Made by a program: the position numbers and the translations under genes
In this document: positions 50,901 to 58,266 of the stretch, piece by piece
Layout: every line of letters begins with the position of its first letter
Position numbering within the stretch: position 1 is the stretch's first letter
Source: NORP110 sp051251595
GTDB lineage: Bacteria > Pseudomonadota > Alphaproteobacteria > Rhodobacterales > Rhodobacteraceae
Length of the DNA stretch: 64,000 nt
Assembly: GCA_051251595.1 (NCBI GenBank)
Contig: JBPOFA010000007.1
Location: forward strand, 124,001-188,000
Direction: 5' to 3'
Notes under the pieces: generated by a model
What the model was told of the DNA's origin: nothing
What the model saw: only the letters and a program-made list of their open reading frames with translations
The model's database searches: none

Positions 50901-51916
50901 CGGTGCGGGTGGAACCCGAAGTCTATACGCCAAGCGACGCGGCGGATCTTGCGCAGGACCTTCGCCCCTTCGAGGCGCCGGTTCCGGTTTTGCCGATGTT
51001 CATGGATTTGCCCTTGCTGAGCGGTGATGAAGTGCCCCACGCCCCGCATTTGGCGGTCACAGCAGAGCCATGGCCCGGGGCGGTGGCCTGTTACATGTCG
51101 TCGAGTGACAGCAATTACACGCTTAACACATTGCACAACCGGCCGGCCATCACGGGGATCTCTCAGACGATCCTAAAGGCTGCGGCCCCCGGGGTTCTGG
51201 ACCGTGGAGCAGCGCTGCGGGTGGAATTGGCCTATGGGGATCTGTCCTCTGCCAGTTTGACCGATATCTTGAATGGCGCAAATGTCGCGGCCATTGGTGA
51301 TGGCAGTCCGGGAAACTGGGAGGTCTTTCAGTTTCAAACCGCAACGCTTGTGGACCCTGGGGTTTATGACCTTTCCGGGCGTCTGCGTGGGCAGGCGGGG
51401 ACAGATGGGCTGGGCACGACAGAATGGCCTGCGGGCAGCACATTTGTTCTGCTGAATGGTGCAGTGTCACAGATCAAACTGGCATCCTCTGAACGGGGGC
51501 TGGCGCGCCATTTTCGGATTGGTCCGGCCAACCGCGCCTATGATGATCCGTCATTTGAGTATCTGTACGAGGCCTTTTCAGGTGTCGGCCTGCGCCCCTA
51601 TGCGCCGGTTCATCTGAGGGCTGTCGCGGATGGGTCCGGTGGTTATGGGATGACGTGGACACGAAGGACGCGGGTTGATGGGGACAGTTGGAACGCTCAG
51701 GATGTGCCGCTTGGGGAAGATGCAGAGCAGTATCTGGTTCAGGTGATCGCCTCCGGAGCGGTTGTCAGAGAGGTCAACACGACTGCGCCGAACTGGAACT
51801 ACAGCAACAGCCAGATGAGCCGTGACGGCATTTCCGGTCCGTTCACGGTTCAGGTGGCACAGGTTTCGACGCGGTTTGGGCCGGGTCTGTTTAGAAGGAT
51901 TACGTTAAATGAGTAA
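47993..51916 (+). CDS. GTA g15, large tail-tip protein with TIM-barrel domain
   Basis: 1307 residues. A glycine/alanine-rich hydrophobic N-terminus (about 2-38), a conserved tail domain with ITQVYGRMRVGGQVIWASRF, then a GTA TIM-barrel-like domain (about 350-720) with IGYAADWSEYFGYHP and FIGIDNYMPLSDW. A phage-tail-3-type domain (about 770-1000) and a C-terminal fibronectin-like part follow. It forms the baseplate megatron that contacts the cell. The two acidic positions of glycoside hydrolases may be present, but activity is unproven. Confidence 0.95.
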   Translation: MATIVLGAVGAAVGASVGGGILGLSSVVIGQAIGSAIGRSLDQRLLGGGSEVVDTPRVDRFRLTSAGEGTEITQVYGRMRVGGQVIWASRFKEKVSVTGGEGGKGAPQSPEIREYSYSVSLAIALCEGEITRVGRVWADGQEIPRDDLNMRVHRGTATQMPDSKIEAIEGAGNVPGFRGMAYVVIGNLDLGAFGNRVPQFTFEVMRPGQNKTVDAADPAHGVQGVALLPGSGEYVMATKPVYRPNGRGRFIPANVNSPSGKTDFVTSMQALKEELPNCGSVSLIVSWFGDDLRCSDTSLRPKVLSGHSEGREMPWSVSGLNRSTAQSVPKVDGRSIYGGTPTDQSVTDAISKLKAQGKKVVFYPFILMDQVAGNTLVDPWSGQSGQPHLPWRGRITLSSAPGQSGSPDQSASAAAEVASFFGTAQPGDFYQSAQGVGYTGPAEWSYRRFILHYAHLCAAAGGVKAFCIGSEMRGLTQIRGASNSFPAVDALVALAADVRQILGPNTRIGYAADWSEYFGYHPQDGSGDVFFHLDALWADANIDFIGIDNYMPLSDWRDGQNHADAAWGSVYNPDYLKSNVAGGEGFDWYYATPQDRAAQIRSPITDGAHGEPWIYRYKDIKSWWSLPHHNRVGGVRSATPTAWLPESKPIWFTEYGCTAVDKATNQPNKFLDDKSSESSLPHFSDGRRDELIQMQYLQAMLEYWGDESHNPQSSIYGGSMVDMSRAYLWAWDMRPFPFFPHISKRWSDSKNYARGHWLNGRSSSRSLADVVTEICARSGVTDIDTSQLFGYVRGYSVSDVSGARAVLQPLMLAYGFDVIERGGTLMFRNRDGVLDTALGAQDVSWLSEQETPVELTRAPDAETVGRLRLNFVDSDGDYDVRTEEAVFPDDSSLAVSQSDIPLLLTRAEARAITEKWLAEARVARDSIRFSLPPSRMEIGAGDVVQWQDDTGGARYRIDRVTQANAQLVEAVRVEPEVYTPSDAADLAQDLRPFEAPVPVLPMFMDLPLLSGDEVPHAPHLAVTAEPWPGAVACYMSSSDSNYTLNTLHNRPAITGISQTILKAAAPGVLDRGAALRVELAYGDLSSASLTDILNGANVAAIGDGSPGNWEVFQFQTATLVDPGVYDLSGRLRGQAGTDGLGTTEWPAGSTFVLLNGAVSQIKLASSERGLARHFRIGPANRAYDDPSFEYLYEAFSGVGLRPYAPVHLRAVADGSGGYGMTWTRRTRVDGDSWNAQDVPLGEDAEQYLVQVIASGAVVREVNTTAPNWNYSNSQMSRDGISGPFTVQVAQVSTRFGPGLFRRITLNE

Positions 51917-52619
51917 TACAGCAAAACTGGGATTGCCCTTGGTGCAGGCCGCGCAGGCGCAAAAACATGTCACCGTGAACGAGGCTTTGGTCCGTTTGGA
52001 CGGGCTGGCGCAGCTGACCCTGAAATCTACAAGCCTTACGACGCCCCCAGGGCTGGCAACAGACGGCGATTGCTATGGGGTACCGAATGGCGCAGTGAAC
52101 GCTTGGGCCGGGCAGGCCGGTGCATTGGCGCTGTTTACCAATGGCGGATGGGTGTTTACCACGCCACAGCTTGGCTGGTCGGCCTGGGTCGAGGACGTCT
52201 CTCGCAGGGTTTTGTTCGACGGCACGGATTGGCAGGCCGATGTCGTGGCGATGTCACCCCACGGCGCGATGAGCAAACAGCGGATCCTGGAAATCGATCA
52301 CAGTCTTTCTGCCGGGCCGGTATCGACTGTGAGTGCGGCATTGCCCGCGTTTTCCATGGTGTTTGGCGTGACGGGACGGGTGACAACGGCGATCACGGGA
52401 ACCCTGACGGGATGGCGTCTGGGGGTGGCGAGTGCGGATAACCGCTATGGATCCGGGCTGGGGTTGGGGCAGGGCAGCTGGGTGCGCGGCTTGACATCGG
52501 CGCCGCAGACCTATTACGCCGACACGGATCTGATTTTGACGGCCGAAACAGGTGATTTTGCGGGCGGGGATATTAGGCTCGCGGTTCATTACCTCGAGAT
52601 TACCATGCCAAATCCGTAG
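51909..52619 (+). CDS. DUF2793 protein, probable GTA spike
   Basis: 236 residues. The start SNTAKLGLPLVQAAQAQKHVTVNEAL with LDGLAQLTL, TPPGLATDGDCYGVPNGA and GGWVFTTPQLGW are the DUF2793 pattern. In R. capsulatus DUF2793-type proteins are linked to GTA head spikes that bind capsule polysaccharide; here the gene overlaps g15 by eight bases, so it belongs to the cluster. Receptor role is inference. Confidence 0.88.
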   Translation: MSNTAKLGLPLVQAAQAQKHVTVNEALVRLDGLAQLTLKSTSLTTPPGLATDGDCYGVPNGAVNAWAGQAGALALFTNGGWVFTTPQLGWSAWVEDVSRRVLFDGTDWQADVVAMSPHGAMSKQRILEIDHSLSAGPVSTVSAALPAFSMVFGVTGRVTTAITGTLTGWRLGVASADNRYGSGLGLGQGSWVRGLTSAPQTYYADTDLILTAETGDFAGGDIRLAVHYLEITMPNP

Positions 52620-52744
52620 GTTAGAAGGGGGCGTTGCGGTTGCTGTGACGCCCCATTCCGAAATCAAATATCCGCGATCAAGCATTGTGTTTTGTGGCGC
52701 TAGAATATTTGTGGTAAGCAGAGCTTAGCAAATAGGACAGGCAC

Positions 52745-53569
52745 ATGGCACGTACACAAGAAAATCTGGTTGAAGTCGATCCGGTTTGGAGCCGAATCCG
52801 CGAGGAAAGTCTGCGTGCCGTGGATGATGAGCCGCTGTTGGGTGGCCTTGTTCACGCAAGCATTCTGCACCATTCCAGTCTGGATTCGGCGCTGGCGTTT
52901 CGGTTCGCTCAGAAACTGGCCTCTAGCGAAATGTCAGAACAGTTGCTGCGGGAGATCGCAGATGAGGCCTATGCCTCTGATCCCTCGCTTGGGCAAAGTG
53001 CGCGTGCTGATATCGTTGCGGTTCTTGAACGCGACCCGGCCTGCCATCGGTATTTGCAACCTTTGTTGTTTTTCAAAGGGTTCCAGGCGATCCAAGCCTA
53101 TCGCATTGCGCATCACCTTTGGGTGCAGAAACGGCCTGATCTGGCCTATTTCGTTCAAATGCGGATTTCAGAACGCTTCGGGGTGGATATCCACCCTGCT
53201 GCGCGGATTGGCTGTGGCATTATGATTGACCATGCCCATTCCATCGTTATTGGCGAAACCGCTGTGGTCGGGGATAATGTCTCTATGCTGCATTCGGTCA
53301 CACTTGGCGGGACGGGCAAAGAGGACGACGACCGGCACCCGAAAATCGGGGACGGCGTTTTGATTGGCGCCGGGGCCAAGGTGCTTGGCAATATCAAAGT
53401 CGGCAATTGCTGCCGGATTGCGGCGGGTTCTGTTGTGCTGCGCGATGTCCCCCCAAACAAGACCGTTGCCGGTGTTCCGGCCAAAATCGTCGGAGAAGCA
53501 GGTTGCGATCAACCCGCCAATTCCATGAACCAGCTGCTGGGGCATAGTGCCGGTTTAACAGAGGGTTAG
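52745..53569 (+). CDS. cysE: Serine O-acetyltransferase
   Basis: 274 residues. N-terminal helical SATase domain (LVHASILHHSSLDSALAFRFAQKLA) and the left-handed beta-helix with DIHPAARIGCGIMIDHAHSIVIGETAVVGD, VTLGGTGKEDDDRHPKIGD and AAGSVVLRDVPPNKTVAGVPAKIVG. It makes O-acetylserine for cysteine synthesis. GACAGGCAC precedes the ATG. It ends overlapping the convergent CMD gene by four bases. Confidence 0.97.
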   Translation: MARTQENLVEVDPVWSRIREESLRAVDDEPLLGGLVHASILHHSSLDSALAFRFAQKLASSEMSEQLLREIADEAYASDPSLGQSARADIVAVLERDPACHRYLQPLLFFKGFQAIQAYRIAHHLWVQKRPDLAYFVQMRISERFGVDIHPAARIGCGIMIDHAHSIVIGETAVVGDNVSMLHSVTLGGTGKEDDDRHPKIGDGVLIGAGAKVLGNIKVGNCCRIAAGSVVLRDVPPNKTVAGVPAKIVGEAGCDQPANSMNQLLGHSAGLTEG

Positions 53570-53907
53570 GACCCCTTGTTAAACTGGTCAAACGCCTCTA
53601 GCGCTTTGACGCCATACATATAGGCCGGGCCACCGCCCATCATGATATTGACGGAAACCGTTTCAGCAATTTCGTCGCGGCTTGCGCCTGCAGCGATGGC
53701 GGCTTTGACGTGGAAGCCAATGCAATCGATGCATTGCTGCGCGATACCAATCGACAAGGCGATCAGCTCTTTTTCTTTGGCCCCGACGGCACCGGTTTGC
53801 ATTGTCGCATGGTGGAGTGCAGAGAACCCCTTGGCCGCCGCAGGCTGTGTCTGGCGAAAATTATCGAGATTTTGATTGGCGTTTGAAAGTTCTGCGGTCC
53901 AGTCCAT
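53566..53907 (-). CDS. Carboxymuconolactone decarboxylase (AhpD-like) family protein
   Basis: 113 residues with FSALHHATMQTGAVGAKEKELIALSIGIAQQCIDCIGFHVKAAIAAG: the C-x-x-C plus His pattern of AhpD-like alkylhydroperoxidase proteins, shown here in two parts of the CMD fold. Such proteins reduce peroxides or act as small redox enzymes; the true substrate is unknown. It is the only gene between cysE and the pdh operon terminators. Confidence 0.9.
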   Translation of the reverse strand: MDWTAELSNANQNLDNFRQTQPAAAKGFSALHHATMQTGAVGAKEKELIALSIGIAQQCIDCIGFHVKAAIAAGASRDEIAETVSVNIMMGGGPAYMYGVKALEAFDQFNKGS

Positions 53908-53947
53908 CGGATGCTCCTGAAATTACGGTGCCACAGCTGTGCCGCAT

Positions 53948-53975
53948 AAAAAGACCCGCCACATTGAGGCAGGTC
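53948..53975 (-). terminator. Terminator upstream of the CMD gene
   Basis: On the minus strand GACCTGCC pairs with GGCGGGTC (one G-T pair), loop of 7, then TTTTT. It would stop pdh operon transcripts before the CMD gene. Confidence 0.75.
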
Positions 53976-54006
53976 AATTCACTGTAAGATTTCAAAATAA
54001 AGCGGA

Positions 54007-54028
54007 CCCCGGCGCAAAATGGCCGGGG
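54007..54028 (-). terminator. First terminator hairpin after pdhC
   Basis: CCCCGGC/GCCGGGG with an 8-base loop, 12 bases past pdhC; the minus strand then has a T-rich tract (CTTTATTTTG). Confidence 0.7.
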
Positions 54029-54039
54029 CCCTGAACCTG

Positions 54040-55323
54040 TCAGGCGAGCATGGCGACAGGGTTTTCTAGGTTTTCTTTGATTTCGTGCAAAAGCTGGGCA
54101 CCAAGGGCACCGTCAATCACACGGTGATCGACCGAGAGCGTGACGGACATGACCGTCGCCACAGCCAATTCGCCATCCTCCCCGACAATCGGTTTCTTGA
54201 CGCCAGCACCAACCGCAAGGATTGCACCATGGGGCGGGTTGATCACCGCATCGAAATTGTCGATGCCCATCATCCCAAGGTTGGAAATCGCAAAGCTTCC
54301 GCCCTGATATTCATGCGGGGCAAGTTTGCGGTCGCGGGCGCGGGTGGCCAGATCTTTCATCTCTTTCGACAGGGCTGAAAGGGATTTCATGTCTGCATCA
54401 CGCAGAACCGGTGTGAACAACCCGCCCTCGATCGCAACAGCAACGGCCACATCGGATGGTTTCAGTTGCAAGACGCGGTCACCGGCCCAGACGGAATTTG
54501 CCGTTGGCACGGATTGCAGCGCGAGGGCACAGGCCTTGATGATGAAATCATTCACCGAAAGCTTCACACCGCGTGCTTCCAACTGTTTGTTCAGCGTGCT
54601 GCGGAACTTGAGCAGCGCGTCGAGTTGAATGTCACGCCGCAGATAGAAATGCGGAATGGTTTGTTTGGCTTCTGTCAGACGCGCAGCAATGGTTTTGCGC
54701 ATGCCGTTGAGCGGAATTTCTTCGAATTCGCGGTCGGCATACATCTTTAGAACGGCATCTGCATCCGGGCCAGCTGGCGCGGCAGCTGGGGCTGCAGCGG
54801 CGGGCGCGGCGGCGGGTTTTGGGGCCGCTGTTGCGCCTTCGACATCGGCTTTGACGATCCGACCATGGGGACCTGAACCGGTGAGTTGAGACAGGTCCAA
54901 TCCCTTATCCGCCGCGATGCGACGTGCCAGAGGGGAAGCGAAAATACGTTTTCCGTCAGTGGCTTGGGGTGCTGCAGGGGCAGGGGCTGCGGCTGGGATT
55001 GCGGCGGCAGGTTCCGCCGCTGCCGCTGCCGGGGCCGCAGCTGGGGTCGCCGGGGTGCTGCCGATATCATCGGCCGTTTCCCCGTCTTCCAGCAGAACGG
55101 CAATCGCGGTGTTGACCGCGACGCCTTCAGTGCCTTCAGCCACAAGGATCTTGCCGACTGTACCTTCGTCCACCGCTTCAAATTCCATCGTCGCCTTATC
55201 GGTTTCGATTTCCGCGATCAGATCGCCAGAGGAAATGGTGTCGCCCTCTTTGACGAGCCATTTCGCCAACGTGCCTTCTTCCATCGTCGGGGAAAGCGCC
55301 GGCATGAGAATTTCTATTGGCAT
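54040..55323 (-). CDS. pdhC: Pyruvate dehydrogenase E2, dihydrolipoamide acetyltransferase
   Basis: 427 residues. Lipoyl domain (about 1-80) with the lipoyl Lys in EIETDKATMEF, Ala/Pro-rich linker, peripheral-subunit-binding domain FASPLARRIAADKGLDLSQLTGSGPHGRIVKADVE region (about 130-165), and the catalytic domain ending SVDHRVIDGALGAQLL with the HRxxDG motif. It transfers acetyl to CoA in the core of the complex. The lipoyl domain is near-identical to that of PdhB. Confidence 0.97.
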   Translation of the reverse strand: MPIEILMPALSPTMEEGTLAKWLVKEGDTISSGDLIAEIETDKATMEFEAVDEGTVGKILVAEGTEGVAVNTAIAVLLEDGETADDIGSTPATPAAAPAAAAAEPAAAIPAAAPAPAAPQATDGKRIFASPLARRIAADKGLDLSQLTGSGPHGRIVKADVEGATAAPKPAAAPAAAAPAAAPAGPDADAVLKMYADREFEEIPLNGMRKTIAARLTEAKQTIPHFYLRRDIQLDALLKFRSTLNKQLEARGVKLSVNDFIIKACALALQSVPTANSVWAGDRVLQLKPSDVAVAVAIEGGLFTPVLRDADMKSLSALSKEMKDLATRARDRKLAPHEYQGGSFAISNLGMMGIDNFDAVINPPHGAILAVGAGVKKPIVGEDGELAVATVMSVTLSVDHRVIDGALGAQLLHEIKENLENPVAMLA

Positions 55324-55335
55324 TGTATCTCTCCC

Positions 55336-56694
55336 TTAACGGTAGGTTACGGCTTTGGCGGCATCGACGACTTCTTGGGTCGTGATCAGCGCAAGTTTTT
55401 CCAGATTGGCAGCGTATGGCATTGGCACATCTTTGCCCGCACAGTTCAGAACCGGCGCGTCGAGGTAATCAAACGCGTGGGTCATGATATAGGCAGAGAG
55501 ATGGTTGCCGATGGAACAAACGGGAAAGCCCTCTTCGACGGTGATACAGCGGTTCGTCTTTTGAACAGACTTAATAACGGTGTCATAGTCGAGCGGACGC
55601 AGAGTTCTGAGATCAATCACCTCTGCCGAAATGCCGTCTTTGGCCAGCTCATCTGCCGCTTCCAACGCGTAAGTCATGCCGATCCCGAAGCTAACGATGG
55701 TGATGTCCGTGCCTTCGCGCCAGATCTTCGCCTTGCCGAAGGGAACGGTGTAGTCATCCATAACGGGCACATCAAAGCTGCGGCCATAAAGGATTTCATT
55801 TTCCAAAAACACCACCGGGTTCGGATCACGGATGGCGGTTTTCAGCAGGCCTTTCGCATCCGCAGCCGAATAAGGCATCACAACCTTGAGGCCAGGGATC
55901 TGGCTGTACCAGGTTGCATAGTCCTGGCTGTGTTGCGCGCCAACCCTTGCCGCGGCACCGTTTGGCCCACGGAACACCATAGGAGCCCCCATCTGACCGC
56001 CGGACATATATAGCGTCTTGGCTGCAGAGTTGATAATCTGATCAATGGCTTGCATGGCGAAGTTAAAGGTCATGAATTCGACGATCGGGCGCAAACCGCC
56101 AAAGGCAGCCCCCACGGCGATACCCGCAAAACCATGTTCCGTGATGGGGGTGTCGATGACCCGCTTGGCGGAAAATTCATCCAGCAGTCCTTGGCTGATC
56201 TTATAGGCCCCCTGATACTCAGCGACCTCTTCGCCCATCAGATAAACCGTTTCATCCCGGCGCATTTCTTCGGCCATGGCGTCGCGCAACGCTTCGCGCA
56301 CGGTGGTGGATCGCATTTCAGTGCCTTCAGGCACGTCGAGTTCAACCGGAACAGAGGCGACCGGCGCTGCAACCGTTGCCGGAGCAGGGGCCGCAGCGGC
56401 TGGCGTTGCTTCGGCCGGTGCCGCAGCCGCCGGGGTCGCGTCCGCGCTTTCGCCGTCTTCCAATAGAACGGCAATCGCAGTGTTGACCGCAACGCCTTCG
56501 GTGCCTTCGGCAATCAGGATTTTGCCGATGATGCCCTCGTCAACAGCTTCAAATTCCATCGTTGCTTTGTCGGTTTCGATTTCAGCCAGAATGTCACCGG
56601 ATGAAACGGTATCGCCTTCTTTGACCAACCACTTGGCCAATGTGCCTTCTTCCATGGTTGGTGACAGGGCAGGCATAAGGATTTCGGTAGCCAT
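55336..56694 (-). CDS. pdhB: Pyruvate dehydrogenase E1 beta with N-terminal lipoyl domain
   Basis: 452 residues. An N-terminal lipoyl domain (about 1-80, Lys in EIETDKATMEF) and Ala/Pro linker precede the E1-beta transketolase-like part, which has VYLMGEEVAEYQGAYKIS, DTPITEHGFAGIAVGAAFGG and GPNGAAARVGAQHSQDYATWY. Lipoylated E1-beta is known in alphaproteobacteria. It works with PdhA to decarboxylate pyruvate using thiamine diphosphate. Twelve bases separate it from pdhC and twelve from pdhA. Confidence 0.97.
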   Translation of the reverse strand: MATEILMPALSPTMEEGTLAKWLVKEGDTVSSGDILAEIETDKATMEFEAVDEGIIGKILIAEGTEGVAVNTAIAVLLEDGESADATPAAAAPAEATPAAAAPAPATVAAPVASVPVELDVPEGTEMRSTTVREALRDAMAEEMRRDETVYLMGEEVAEYQGAYKISQGLLDEFSAKRVIDTPITEHGFAGIAVGAAFGGLRPIVEFMTFNFAMQAIDQIINSAAKTLYMSGGQMGAPMVFRGPNGAAARVGAQHSQDYATWYSQIPGLKVVMPYSAADAKGLLKTAIRDPNPVVFLENEILYGRSFDVPVMDDYTVPFGKAKIWREGTDITIVSFGIGMTYALEAADELAKDGISAEVIDLRTLRPLDYDTVIKSVQKTNRCITVEEGFPVCSIGNHLSAYIMTHAFDYLDAPVLNCAGKDVPMPYAANLEKLALITTQEVVDAAKAVTYR

Positions 56695-56706
56695 GATATG
56701 TCCCCC

Positions 56707-57702
56707 TCAGGCTTCTTCGTAAATGTCAGTGTAGAGCTCTGCCAAATCCGGTTCAGGACTTTCTTTGGCGAACTCTGCAGCTGCATTGACGGTGGCTTTG
56801 ATGTCTTTGTCGATGGCCTTGAGGTCATCTTCGGTGGCGTGTTTGCCGGTCAACAGCAGGTCACGCACATGTTCGATGGCGTCGCGTTCGTCGCGCATCT
56901 TTTGGACTTCTTCCCGAGACCGGTATTTCGCAGGGTCGGACATGGAATGCCCGCGATAACGATAGGTTTTGATCTCAAGGATGTAAGGGCCTTTGCCCGC
57001 GCGGCAATGGGCGGTGGCCTTTTCGCCGGCCTCTTTGACGGCCAGCACATCCATGCCGTCCACCTCTTCGCCGGGGATGCCATAAGCCACACCACGTTCC
57101 CACATGCTGGGGGATTTGGTCGAGCGTTGAACGCTTGTCCCCATGGCATATTGGTTGTTCTCAATCACGAATACGACGGGCAAATCCCAAAGTTCGGCCA
57201 TGTTGTAGGTCTCATAGACCTGGCCCTGGTTTGCAGCGCCATCGCCGAAATAGGCGAAGGTCACGTTGTCATTGCCTTTGTATTTGTCCGAAAAGGCCAG
57301 ACCTGCACCGATAGGCACCTGCGCCCCAACAATGCCGTTGCCGCCGTAGAAATGCTTTTCACGGGAAAACATGTGCATGGAACCGCCCTTGCCGCGGGAA
57401 TAGCCGCCTTCGCGCCCGGTCAGTTCTGCCATCACACCTTTGGGATCCATACCGCAGGCCAGCATATGGCCGTGGTCGCGGTAAGATGTGATCCGCTTGT
57501 CACCTTCTTTGGCAGAGGCTTCTAGCCCGACGACCACAGCCTCTTGTCCGATATAAAGGTGACAGAACCCCCCGATGAGTCCCATGCCGTAAAGCTGTCC
57601 GGCTTTTTCTTCGAATCGGCGGATCAACAACATCTCTCGGTAATATTCGAGAAGTTCTTCCTTGGATGTGTTTGATTTTTTGGCGCTTTTCCGTGCGGCC
57701 AT
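56707..57702 (-). CDS. pdhA: Pyruvate dehydrogenase E1 alpha
   Basis: 331 residues. Thiamine diphosphate/Mg motif FGDGAANQGQVYETYNMAELWDLPVVFVIENN region, GFCHLYIGQEAVVVG, TSYRDHGHMLACG and YRYRGHSMSDPAKYRS (phosphorylation-loop region in eukaryotes). Start region lysine-rich (AARKSAKKSNTSKE). AAAGGAGGAT is a strong ribosome site. First gene of the operon, 25 bases after a perfect palindrome. Confidence 0.97.
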   Translation of the reverse strand: MAARKSAKKSNTSKEELLEYYREMLLIRRFEEKAGQLYGMGLIGGFCHLYIGQEAVVVGLEASAKEGDKRITSYRDHGHMLACGMDPKGVMAELTGREGGYSRGKGGSMHMFSREKHFYGGNGIVGAQVPIGAGLAFSDKYKGNDNVTFAYFGDGAANQGQVYETYNMAELWDLPVVFVIENNQYAMGTSVQRSTKSPSMWERGVAYGIPGEEVDGMDVLAVKEAGEKATAHCRAGKGPYILEIKTYRYRGHSMSDPAKYRSREEVQKMRDERDAIEHVRDLLLTGKHATEDDLKAIDKDIKATVNAAAEFAKESPEPDLAELYTDIYEEA

Positions 57703-57726
57703 GCGGCATCCTCCTTTGCGTCAAAA

Positions 57727-57750
57727 AGATAGTTTAGCGTTAAACTATCT
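57727..57750. promoter_or_regulatory. Perfect palindrome at the pdhA promoter
   Basis: 10-base arms AGATAGTTTA and TAAACTATCT with a 4-base centre (GCGT), 24 bases before the pdhA ATG. Its place suggests a repressor operator; the regulator is not known. Confidence 0.65.
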
Positions 57751-57840
57751 AATACAGGACCAAGAGGATTTTGGCGAGATTTATTTCGGGTTTACGCCGG
57801 AATACTGATATGCACCGGGCGAATAGCTGTGGAAAGGGGC

Positions 57841-58143
57841 TTAGCGGATGACGATTTCGTCCATGCGCACAAGGCCAAGAACATCGCGGGCTTGTTCGTC
57901 CAGCAGGTCTAGATCCAGGTAGTCATCCGACAGACGATGCGTTTTGTTGCGCATCTCGGCGACTTCAACGGCCAGCGCATCGCGTTCATGGCGCAAGGCT
58001 TGGGCTTCGGCGTCTATTTGAATGCGGCGGAACAGGCCATAGTCGCCTTGCACAGAGGCAAAGGTGAAATACATGCCAAGGGCAAAAATTATCGCGAAAT
58101 ATACTGCGGCACCATAAGGCGCGCCTTTTGGGGAATTTGTCAT
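57841..58143 (-). CDS. ftsB: FtsB/DivIC-type septum formation initiator
   Basis: 100 residues: one membrane helix (about 13-30), then a coiled coil (AEAQALRHERDALAVEVAEM) and a C-terminal DLLDEQARDVLGLVRMDEIVI. This is the FtsB/DivIC family, a divisome protein that bridges FtsL and FtsQ. It lies between fba and pdhA, as often seen in this order. Confidence 0.9.
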   Translation of the reverse strand: MTNSPKGAPYGAAVYFAIIFALGMYFTFASVQGDYGLFRRIQIDAEAQALRHERDALAVEVAEMRNKTHRLSDDYLDLDLLDEQARDVLGLVRMDEIVIR

Positions 58144-58217
58144 CTACTGCCTCTTTAACCGTCTCTACCGGACGACTTTCAGACAGTGTGCCACAGCTTT
58201 TCAGCTATGTGAAATGA

Positions 58218-58250
58218 AAATGGCCCAAACCACCGGGATTTGGGCCATTT
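58218..58250 (-). terminator. Terminator of the aldolase gene
   Basis: Perfect 12-base arms AAATGGCCCAAA and TTTGGGCCATTT with a 9-base loop, followed on the minus strand by TTTCATTTC. It lies 17 bases past the aldolase stop. Confidence 0.85.
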
Positions 58251-58266
58251 ATTGCTGGTGAAGGCG

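Larger units (their letters stand above)
38139..52619 (+). mobile_element. Rhodobacter-type gene transfer agent structural cluster
   Basis: Seventeen plus-strand genes in the order of the R. capsulatus GTA: small and large terminase, portal, protease, capsid, connectors, tail tube, chaperones, tape measure, distal tail, hub, peptidase, tail-tip protein, then a DUF2793 protein. Many overlap by 1 to 8 bases. No integrase, replication, lysis or repressor gene is present, so it is a GTA and not a prophage. All frames look intact. GTAs package random host DNA and transfer it to relatives. The known regulators and lysis genes lie elsewhere in such genomes. Confidence 0.95.

Noticed and set aside
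38139..52619. Active prophage
   Set aside because: No integrase, repressor, replication or lysis genes and exact GTA gene order.
54886..56013. Long plus-strand open frame opposite pdhB/pdhC
   Set aside because: Antisense to clearly conserved genes; composition biased by the Ala/Pro linkers; no recognisable domain.
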